Assembly: GCA_948567375.1 (NCBI GenBank)
Contig: OX419756.1
Span: 33,308,333-33,372,332, forward strand
Length of the DNA stretch: 64,000 nucleotides
Reading direction: 5' to 3'
Source: Lunularia cruciata
Lineage: Eukaryota; Streptophyta; Marchantiopsida; Lunulariales; Lunulariaceae
Made by a program: the position numbers and the translations under genes
Notes under the pieces: generated by a model
What the model was told of the DNA's origin: nothing
Databases searched by the model: none
Seen by the model: the letters and a program-made list of their open reading frames with translations, nothing else
Part shown: piece after piece, positions 55,017 through 64,000 of the stretch
How the letters are laid out: each line of letters starts with the position of its first letter
How positions within the stretch are numbered: position 1 is the first letter of the stretch

Positions 55017-58000
55017 CAAAGAGTTATCTTTGCTATATTGTCCAATAATAAGAAGAAACAAAGTGCAATAGCCAAGGGTCTCAAAGAGGAGTAAAATTTT
55101 CTTTATATTTGCACATAAAAGATTTCTTGGGTGTGTTGGCCTAATAGACATACACTTTTTTCTTTGTCACAAATGCCCACTATTGGCAAAGAGTGTATTT
55201 CAACTAGAAGTGGAGTTACTCAATCAATGAGCAGGTGATATGTGATGACAAGTGGTGAATTATACACTTGTTGGAGGTGAGATAGAATCTATATTGAATG
55301 AATGCTTTATGAAAGTGTTGAACTAAGGGGTACTTGACTAGTGAAGGAATTAGTGACTTTATCATTAGTTTTTTGGAGGAAATTTGAGGTAGAGTTATAG
55401 ATGACTAAGGAAGAATTTGTGTTATGAAATTGTTGGGTTTTGTGTGGATGGCTGCCAAAGGATTAGGTTTGCATAGGGATGCATGGTTCATGTCATGATA
55501 AGACATGTTTAAAGAGATTAGATATTTAGTTGGACCTAACCTAAGAGGAGAATCTATATCACTTGATACAAACCAGTATTTATTAATGGATTTGTGCCTA
55601 TGCATCACTTGGTGCACTCTTTCAAACAAGAAAATTTTCAAGAGAGGAAGGACTTCAATTGATGTATGGCTAGAAAAAAGTCCTTAAATAAACAATGCAT
55701 TGGTATAATAAAATCTTGGTGGTATTTATTGAGTGTGTAGTTAAAAAAATAAAATTTAATGCATATTTTTGCATTGGATTTTTGATTGTGTTAAACTGCA
55801 AATCTGTCTGATCAGTAGGTCCAATCTATGGGAGGATTGAAGAAGGTCTGTCTAAACAAGAGGCCAAATCCATGAGTGAAGTTTGTGGAATCTATCATGA
55901 GTGTAGAGAAGAAACTAAGCAATATATAGTAGAAATGTGTTTGGCCTTCAGTAGAGCACCCAATGGTTGTTTGTATCAATCCCTAGTAGAGCAATAAAAT
56001 GCTAAAATTCATTTGATTGTGCACATGGAAATAGGTTCACTCCCATTTAATTGCATTGAAAATGAGTTTGCTCCCTTTTTGCATATAGATTTAGGAAAAA
56101 ATGGAATTGTTTGCATATAAATGCATATTGATGCATTTGCTCATAGATATTGATGAATTTTTTCAAAGATTTTGATGAATATGCTCACCAAATTGAGATT
56201 TGATGGTTTCACTCATAATTGGATTGCTCTCAAGTTTAGTTTCATTGAAATAGGATTGCTCCCATTTTAAATTTATACATCATTGGCCAATGCCCTGACG
56301 GCTAATTAAATGATGATTATGCTAGTATATGTCATTTACAAAGTTGTTCATAGCTGATATATGTGTCATTTATATAGTTATTGTGACTCTACTGATTATT
56401 GAATATTATAGTCCTTGACTTATTCTTTTATGATTCTAATTAGAGTTCACTTTGTGCATTATTTCATTATATCAAGAAAATCATTTCCTCATATGAAGAA
56501 ATCATTTCTTGGAATAATGAGGAAATTATTTTCCTAGAATGATAGAACTTTTGTGATATGTTATTAACTTTTGGAATGTTTGAGCCCTTGTAGTTTTAGC
56601 AAGTAGCAATTTAGCAGAAGATATGTCCAATGGGTTTAGCAAAGAGGATGTTTCAGAATAACTTTATGGTTTTAGAAGAAGATACAAGAGAGTGCCAATT
56701 GTACCAATAGGTGAGTTTGCCCAATTGTACAAATACCTGAGTTTGCCCATTGGATAGCAAAAGAATTCTAATACTTGAGTTTTTTAAGGAAAGCATTAAT
56801 TCAAATTAGTGAGCAAACTAAGGTGAAAGACTATATTTGTGTCATTCATTCAAGGGCAACTTACTTGTTTCAATCAGATTTAAATAAGCAAGGAGAGGAG
56901 GATTTTGGACAATTAGAGAAAGGTGTTTCCTTTGAGGTTCTTGTTTAATCATCAAGGTTTTTGAGCATATTTGGAATAGAGAATCCAAAAGTCTTGTTGG
57001 ATTAAAATTGCATATATTTAAAATAGAGGATCCAAAAGCCTTAAGGGGAGGATTTTGGAAAGGGGATATGAAGAATGGTTTTTGGAAGGAAAGGAAGATG
57101 CTTCAAGATTTTTGGAGGAAAAGGTTTCTAAAGTGAAAGGTTTTTGAAGCAGTATTTCAAAGATAAGTTTAGTTAACATGAGACATATAGAGGAGGAGAT
57201 GAGGATGAGAGATAGAAATGAGTAGAGAATCATATCACATTTGAATTAAGGTCCATAGTTCTCTCGGACTTTTGAATTTGCACCTCATAATGTGTGATGA
57301 GGAGATCAGAGTCAAAGAATGGGATTTCAAATTCAAAATGGCTAAAATTTTGGATTACCAGAAGTGTTGGGACTCCCCCAAAATGGAAGACATCAATGAA
57401 GGTTCATGGATAATAGATTATTACAATATCAAGGACAATATGACACTGATTAAATGGAGTTGGTTCAGCAAGACCTAGGTTTGTGCTTTGCTCAAAGGCA
57501 TTCATGAGGGAGATCTAGATTCACTAGGGTTGAAGGTTTTCCTAGGTCTCTAGTATCCTTGTCCCAAGGTCAATGTCTTGACCTGTTACACTTTTTGATT
57601 TCCTATTAATGTCTACATGCTTATGAATCCAAGTAAAATGTATTCTTTGAATGCTTGTAAATCAAGTACACTTACGTTTGAGTTGTCAAAAATCAGATTT
57701 AGGATTTTATTTTTTTCTATGCTCTTTTAGGATATATGGTTTTTGCTATGTTCTATTGTATTTTTTATTCTGATGTGTTTTCTACTAAAGAATTTTGGGT
57801 GATAATAACATCATAAAACATTACAATGTCTAATTACAACATTAAGCAATAGTATAAAACACAATAAACCACAAATCTGGGAATTTGCAGATTTTTTTCA
57901 TTTTTATTCATCCAGGTTTTTATCATGTTCTATTGTGGTTTGCATTTTAGTTTCTATGTTTAGTGTTCTTCAATGTTTTTCATTTTGGTTTTAGTGTTTT

Positions 58001-58825
58001 GCTATGTTCTACGTGTTGGTTTCTATTGTGTTTTGTGTCCTATGTTCTAGTTTGTGTTATGTTCCCCAAATTTGAAATACACAAGCACCTTGCAAGCAAA
58101 CCCTACATGGTGAGTCTTAAAATTATAGCCATGAGCAAACCCCAAAGTGAGTGAATCCCAAAATGGGGATTAAGGATGAATCACCTGATCAACCTATGAG
58201 GTTTCAGCTGCATTGTAAGCTATTGATCTTTTTCTCAAAAGACCACTTAACAATAGATCATTTTGATTCCTACAGAAGCCCTACAGGAAAATCCTTGAAA
58301 GCTCTTCAAAGAAATCTATTTATATCCTTTGGCACTCTTGTTCTAGCAAGGCCTCTTGGAGCTTGCCTTCTTGTTTTTCTTTTTGCCTCTTGGCTTTTTC
58401 TTTGACAGCCTGCATATATGAGTGAAAGCACCATGAGACATGATAGTGAGGGTGTATGAGAGTGAAAGCACCATGAGATAGACAGGTTGGTGAGGGTGAG
58501 AAGTTAAAATACAAGGGACAGTAAATTGAATACTCGTTTTCAATAAGCTCATTCTCTGGTTGTGTGCAATCTTTTGATTCACATGATTCATTTACTAAGC
58601 ACACTTCTTTTTTTGCAACTTCATTTGTTCTTTGTGCTAATTCTTCTTTGCCCCATATTCCTCAACTAGATGCCCTCATGTTGGATTTCATATGCTCCCT
58701 CTGTACAAGTTCAATAGCAATGGTTATCCATGTAATTTCAAAGAGTTTGCTTATTCTTAATCGCATATTAGTACTATCCAAAAAAATGTATGTGTACTAG
58801 TAGGTGAAAAAACCTTATACATACC
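55017..58825. other. AT-rich stretch without recognised genes
   Basis: Only short frames (largest 60-94 codons) without motifs. Apart from an inverted repeat at 56477-56532 I see nothing that marks a gene or a known element. Confidence 0.6.
56477..56532. repeat. Imperfect inverted repeat, 16-bp arms
   Basis: AAAATCATTTCCTCAT and its complement with one mismatch, 24 bases apart, with a smaller palindrome (GAAATCATTTC) in the loop. Confidence 0.55.
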
Positions 58826-59157
58826 TATATATGCACCATGAATGAATGAGACTAAGTGATTATTTTCTTCCAATATATGCACCATGAATAAATGAGACTC
58901 AAGAGTCTTTTCTTCCCGTATATATACCAATTTAGAATGAGATTGAGTGAGTATATGCTTCTAATATATGCACCATGAATGAATGAGATTGAATGAGTAA
59001 TTTCTTCTATTATATGCATGGTTGTACAATGAGAATTTGAGTGAGATTTTGGGATCCAATATATAAACCTGGAATGAATGAGACTGAGTAAGTCTTTTCT
59101 TCCAACCACCCAATATATGCACCTTGAATGAATAAGATTGATTGAGTTTTTTTTTGT
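58826..59157. repeat. Tandem repeat, about 47 bp, seven diverged units
   Basis: Units starting with TATATGCACC-like sequence occur near 58826, 58873, 58921, 58965, 59011, 59061 and 59113. Each is followed by a GAATGAATGAGA-type stretch and TTTCTTCC. Confidence 0.7.
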
Positions 59158-59174
59158 CCCTAAACCCTAAACCC
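59158..59174. repeat. Short telomere-like repeat
   Basis: CCCTAAACCCTAAACCC, two and a half copies of the plant telomere unit, between the tandem repeat and the LINE tail. Confidence 0.7.
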
Positions 59175-59175
59175 A

Positions 59176-59216
59176 CCTTTTGACTCTTTGGGTCTTTTGG
59201 GCTTTATATTTCATTG
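59176..59216 (+). mobile_element. 41-bp LINE 3' tail (extreme 5' truncation)
   Basis: Matches the end of LINE copy C (complement of 15639-15681): it has CTTTTGACTCTTTGGG and then GGGCTTTATATTTCATTG. No other LINE sequence precedes it, so this is a very short truncated insertion or a captured fragment. Confidence 0.75.
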
Positions 59217-62122
59217 TCAACCACTAACTTCAGCTTCAAGTGGATTCTCCAATTGATCTTCTATATAATCTTATTATGCTATCATGTTGACATGTGCACC
59301 ATGTTTGCATTGACTTGGGAGAAGTCCACCCATACAGGATCAGTTAAGGAAAGACCTTTCACCTTGATTCTTGCTGCCATATGATGTGCATTTTCATTGG
59401 CAAAAGGTGCAATAGGGAAAAGGAGATGTGTTCATCACCACCTGATTGAGGAGTGGTTTTCAATGTGGGACTTCTCTATGAAGAGATATCTTGCACACTG
59501 ATGTATCTATCCAACTTGTAAACTATTTTCCAGCTACTAAGTTCCTTTGTCATTCCCAATAGGTGGCCCAAGGTTTTATATGGGCATTCTATTCTCCATG
59601 TGACCACAAATATATATGGGACAACAAAGTATTATGATTGGGCAGGGCTTATGCTCCCCATAGTTGAAGTAGAGTTAGGGTTCTTGCATAAATAGTTGAT
59701 ATGTCTTGATGGTGAGAAATACAAGTTAAGTTTTGTAGGCCAGTTTTTTATCCATTCGCTCATGGAGAGCATACTAATTTGTGAGGACAAGGTCACCTAT
59801 GAGTAAAATAGTGCCTTGGATGTCTACATCCACCCCATCTACAACTTTGGAGGAGCAGATGAAGGATAACCATGTAGATGATGCAGCCATGGAGGAGGAT
59901 ATAGAGTCCAGGCATGTGGATGAAGTAGAGGGTGAGTAAGCACATGATTAAGGATGTATAAATGAATGACTGAACCTTATTTTTTCTTCTAAAGTATCCT
60001 TGTTGCCCAATGAGATCATTGATATACTCTTTGTATGTATGTGTGGGTTTGTGAATAAGTATTTGTGTTTAGTGTTTGCACTAGCATGAGACTATATCCT
60101 ATGAGCAGCCTTTAAAGGAAACACTCTCCCACACTAATCCTTATGAAAATGTCTTCCTTGATCAGCCTTTTGAAGATGCCTTTTGTCATGTGCAACCATT
60201 AGAGGGTGAGGTCTTTCGTCAATTTTAGCCTTTTCAGGATGGGCCAAGGAGAGCTTCTAGGAAAGAGTGAAGAAAGAGAGAGGGAGGCAGAATAGTTAGA
60301 AGGAAGGTGGCTATTCTTGAGAGGAGCATACTCTAGTAGAGCAAGAGGATTAGTTCTTGATTGAGGAGAGGAATTAGGGCCAAGCAATTAGATGATTTAG
60401 ATAGATTGTGCTTAGCAAGGAAGGCTAAGGAGGAGGAGGAGCTACTTGGGTTAGAGGTGTTTTACTAGAGGAGCTTTTGTATCACCTACAAGCTATTAGA
60501 GGAGGTACAAAAGAGACATGAACAGATTGAGTGTAAGAAGACTCTTTTGGACATTATATTGAGCTTCATCCATGCAACTCAGACAAACACTATCCCTAGT
60601 ATCACCCATGGGACTCAGACTAACACTATACCTCATATAACCCATGCTATAGATACTTAGATAAGCATGATACCTACTATCACCCATTCAACACAAATAG
60701 AGCCTCATATATAGGGTATACCTCAAGAAGAGCTAAGAGTGATCACCCAAGATGGTGAAATTATTCCTTAGAGACCTCAACTATCAAGTGACTTGGCCCC
60801 CATCCCTCTTTTACCCATACTCATGAGGAGTGAAAGTGGCTTGAGGAGAGGAAGATGGAACTCTTGGGTGAGATTAGTAGACTTACTCTTTGAAAAGGAG
60901 TATAACATTGTCTAGGCAATTCATTCCTTGTATTGTCTATGCTCAAGAAAGACAAAGCATGATCTTAATCTTAGATGGAGGTTGTGTAATAAACCTTATG
61001 TGGAACAACAGTCACCTCTTTGGTCAATGGTGTGACTTGGTAGTGTGGTGTGGATGGTCACAATATAGAGGTAGGATTGTGTTTAGATATGTTCTGCGTC
61101 TAAGGGTAGAGCATTTATGGAGTATTGTGTGCAATTCTTTGAGGTGATCATCTAGAAAAATGGAACTAAGACAAAGTTAGAGTACCTACTCTGGTCTATG
61201 TGGGAGGAGGGATTCTTACCTGGTAGAATACACATAAGAGATTGGCTCATGGCCTTGTTTAGTGATCATGATAGGTACATGGAGACATAGAGAAGGTACA
61301 TGGTTAGACCTTGTATAGCATTTATAGTGTTGGTTTTATCTTTGAAGGATACCCTCATAGTTGATAGTGTGGTGCTTTCTTATTTTAGGAACCACTCCAT
61401 GGAGCTATCCACCTTCCTCACTTCACTCCCTATATGCAGCTTATGATAGCCCGTCCTTCATTAGAGGGTATCTTGACCACTCCATTAATAGATTTAGGAC
61501 CAACTTCCACTCTACTATAGAGTTTCTTAACAAGGAGTGGACATCAAGGAGACTTAAGGACTATAATGCTAATCCATATCAATATTTAGCATTATCTTTG
61601 CATGATCTTCCTATGAAATATCATGAGTGGGAGAGTACGTGACAATAAAGTCTGGTATGGATCCATCTACCCATCATTAGATAGCTTGAAAATGCCCTAG
61701 AGCACACTAGAGTAGCCAACCTCTCCCTACTTCCCCTCCATCCACTTTAGAATAACCTACTTCTCTCTCCTCTCCTCCATCCTTGGAGTTAACACAATAG
61801 GTATCCTTTTTGATGTTATGTTATATCATATTCTTTTATGATAATTTGTTCATTTTGGCACATTTATATGAAATTTGGATTCATTTCTTCATTTTGGAAC
61901 CACATTTAATTAATATTTCATACTTAAGCAAATAACTAGGATCAATTGTACACTTCTATTGTATGATTATATCAATATTGTCCACTTCTTCTATACATAT
62001 ACACTTATATGAGTATTGTCTACTTCTTCTATACATGTATGGTCACATGGTGTTTCATTTTATATTTGTCAACCTCCAATCCAAAACCCCCATAGTATTC
62101 CTTCATGTTTGTTATTTGAGTT
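59217..62122. other. Stretch without recognised genes, possible decayed coding relic
   Basis: Short frames at 60890-61147 and 61361-61642. The plus strand from about 59820 to 61640 shows runs of codons with acidic and Ser/Thr/Pro-rich character broken by many stops, as in an old element-encoded protein. I could not match it to any family. Confidence 0.4.
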
Positions 62123-62710
62123 TTTCATGCCATTTGTAGTGTCACATCTAGATTGCTTGGACATTGGAGTTTGAGTGATAGTAGTTAGAGTTCTTTCAAC
62201 AGTTTCTGAGAGACTACTTCCCGACACTTAGATTTTGTGTTTGGGGAACTGATTTCACGGTGGATTCCACGGTCAATTTGCACCGTTTGCACCATCAAGA
62301 GTGCCGTCAGTAGGACTGTTAGGGTTCAGAGCTAGCTCAAGTCCAAGGGGTATACTTTTGAAGTGCAACTCCAGAGAGCTCACTTCTTTGATGTTGAGCC
62401 TTCGAATTCTTGGCTATGGTGGATAGAGGCCGGCAAGCCTCTATCCACCATAGATTCTCTTAGCTGGATTCTCACCTGGATTCTCTTAGCTAGAGTGGGT
62501 GTGGCTTGATTGTAATCAGTGCCTAGTTGTTGGCAGTTTATAGAGTGACAGATCAAGTACTGATCTGAGTTGAGTTGAGTTGAGAGTGGTAAAAAATCTG
62601 ATTATTGTGGCACTTTAGAGTTTATGTATCACTTGTGTGTGTGTTGTGCTTCTATAGTGTATGATGTTGACAGCAATGTATGTTATGTAGCAATGTATAT
62701 ACACACAATA
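62123..62710 (+). repeat. Diverged solo terminal repeat of family 3, permuted A-B form
   Basis: Matches A (TCATGCCATTTGTAG onward) and then B (TTGTGGCACTTTAG to ACACACAATA) in one block, in the same order as 23897-24444. The flanks are AGTT on the left and AGGT on the right, a possible 4-bp duplication with one change. Contains a new hairpin at 62414-62453. Confidence 0.8.
62414..62453. repeat. Perfect 17-bp inverted repeat in the solo repeat
   Basis: CTATGGTGGATAGAGGC and its exact complement around CGGCAA. The family 3 copies have only the left arm, followed by different sequence. Confidence 0.85.
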
Positions 62711-63279
62711 AGGTTTTTAGTGGATTGCAACTAACACATCAAAATAACATCATCACACCAAACCAAGATTTAGGACAAAAATACATAAGCTAGGTGCCTA
62801 CAAAACTTCATGCTTGACCAAGTTTCTAGAAAAAATTGTAGAAGCTTGGTGCAAAAAAATTCATGCCCCACCGAGCTTCTAGACAAAACAAAACTGAAAA
62901 GCTTGTTGCCCAAAAAACATGTAGGAAATTCTATTCTCCTAGGAAGGACCAAGAAAATTGCACGATGGTGTAGAAGCAAATACATTAGGTACATATATAG
63001 AGCCTAATGAAGCTGCACATTCACAAATTTTTTAAATATTTTGCTACATTGCAAGCAAACCCACATACCTTGTGAGCAAACTTTCCTAACTAGTGAGTAG
63101 ACCCACCTTGCTCCTCAAGAAAATGTGGGCAAACCTACTTCCTACACAAGTAAAGCCTGGTAATTTGTTGGCAACTTTGCACTATCTTAAAAAAATTACA
63201 AGCATTTTGGATATATAGATAAGTGAATCCATGAGAGATGCAAGCAAACCCATTCATTAGTGCAAACAAATCCATTCTA
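62711..63279. other. No recognised features
   Basis: AT-rich. The two longest frames (62770-62994 and 62810-63007) overlap on opposite strands and have no motif. Confidence 0.6.
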
Positions 63280-63450
63280 TTTGAGCATAACCCATTTCAT
63301 TCAAGCATAAAATCCATTCCAAGCCTCTTGACAATTGCACATACTTTCTATTCAAGCAAAAATTCATTTTAAACCTCTTGACAATTGCCCACACTTTTTC
63401 TTTGAGCATAAAATCCATTCTAAACCTCTTGATAATTGTGCATACTTGTA
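63280..63450. repeat. Three diverged tandem units of about 50 bp
   Basis: AAACCTCTTGACAATTG-like sequence recurs near 63323, 63373 and 63423 with TTGAGCATAAAATCCATT-like sequence between. Confidence 0.6.
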
Positions 63451-63511
63451 AAAATGAAGCACCATTAATGAAATCTTTCATTAAATCTTTGCATAATCAG
63501 TAACATAATCT

Positions 63512-63990
63512 TTACATATGCAAATTGTTGTCATCAATAGTAGAATTAGATCTAAGGTTTTCTGGAATATTTCTCCTTGTATCTACTTGGTTTGTTTTGG
63601 AAGAAGATAGCATACTCACAAGACTCTTGATTTCTAGTGTTGTTTTACCTGCTTTGGCTAATTCTATTGTCATTTTGTATTGATGCTTGGCTTTTGCAAT
63701 CATCTCCTTAAACTTAAATTCCTCAACTTTTCATCCTGCCTCATCCTCCACCTTCACCTTGATTTTTACAATTTTGGTGGTCTTGAGAGCCTCCACTTGT
63801 TCAATTTCCTTAGCTTTTGATCTTGCCTTAGCCTCCACCTTTACCTTGAATTTTTTCAATTTTAGTGGCTTTGAGAGCCTCAATTTGATCTATTCAACAC
63901 CTCTCTCTTGCTTTCATCAATTCAATTTTGTATAGTTATCCATGTCTTGGGCAAAAGCATTAGGTGTTTGGCAATTCTTTGGATTTGTTT
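63512..63990 (-). pseudogene. Lys/Glu-rich coding relic at window end
   Basis: A minus-strand frame reads through KPLKLKKFKVKVEAKARSK and TTKIVKIKVKVEDEAG, a stop near 63738, then KVEEFKFKEMIAKAKHQYK. Two imperfect ~93-bp units make up its first part. It probably encoded a charged helical protein. Not recognised. Confidence 0.35.
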
Positions 63991-64000
63991 TTGATGATGG

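Noticed and set aside
57272..57478. Possible small host gene
   Set aside because: Frame of 68 codons without motif, partner exon or repeated occurrence; compatible with chance in AT-rich DNA.
59158..59174. Chromosome end
   Set aside because: Only two and a half telomere units, with repeat DNA on both sides.
63280..63450. CRISPR-like array
   Set aside because: Repeats are diverged, contiguous and without unique spacers; the window is eukaryotic.

Overview
The window looks like repeat-dense intergenic DNA of a land plant with a large genome. Plant-type LINEs carry an APE endonuclease, a reverse transcriptase and a C-terminal zinc knuckle. There are several Ty3/gypsy lineages, one with a chromodomain, and primer sites resembling plant tRNA-Glu and tRNA-Asp. 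I could recognise no host gene, rRNA or tRNA gene. A fern, lycophyte or gymnosperm fits the element mix better than a compact angiosperm, but that is an inference and no species can be named.

Positions 1-37820 are a deep nest. The outermost element is Ty3/gypsy 'family 1' on the minus strand. Its 5' LTR is 37125-37820, its gag and protease lie at 33628-36900, its pol at 1943-4826 and its 3' LTR fragment at 1422-1894, the last broken by LINE copy A at 1-1421. 'Family 2', also on the minus strand (4832-33622), sits inside family 1 and is flanked by the 5-bp duplication ATACA. Family 2 has 3.8-kb LTRs that carry a long sense-strand reading frame. LINE copy B (7016-10662) interrupts its 3' LTR. 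'Family 3' on the plus strand (13125-24444) interrupts its integrase and is flanked by CGGG. Two head-to-head LINE copies, C and D (15629-19274), interrupt the family 3 gag and share one CATAT duplication.

Family 3 is the most unusual element. Its Ty3-type polyprotein carries a remnant of a cytosine-C5 DNA methyltransferase between protease and reverse transcriptase, and a PHD finger after the integrase. Its terminal repeats are split in the order A1 - internal - B1 - A2 - B2 instead of two plain LTRs. A diverged solo copy at 62123-62710 has the same permuted ends.

Positions 37821-42008 are an inverted patchwork of old family 2 LTR pieces that retain parts of the LTR-encoded protein. Positions 42009-48108 hold a decayed family 2 internal region and its 5' LTR. 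Positions 48109-50234 hold a decayed plus-strand family 1 copy, followed by a family 1 LTR fragment. Positions 50482 to about 55016 hold a decayed chromovirus with its 3' LTR. The remaining 9 kb is mostly featureless AT-rich DNA with short tandem repeats, a 41-bp LINE tail and the permuted solo LTR.

Almost every frame is broken by stops or shifts, so these are fossils. LINE copies A, B and D differ at only a handful of the positions I compared, so that LINE family moved recently. All boundaries come from reading the sequence and comparing copies within the window; no database search was possible.
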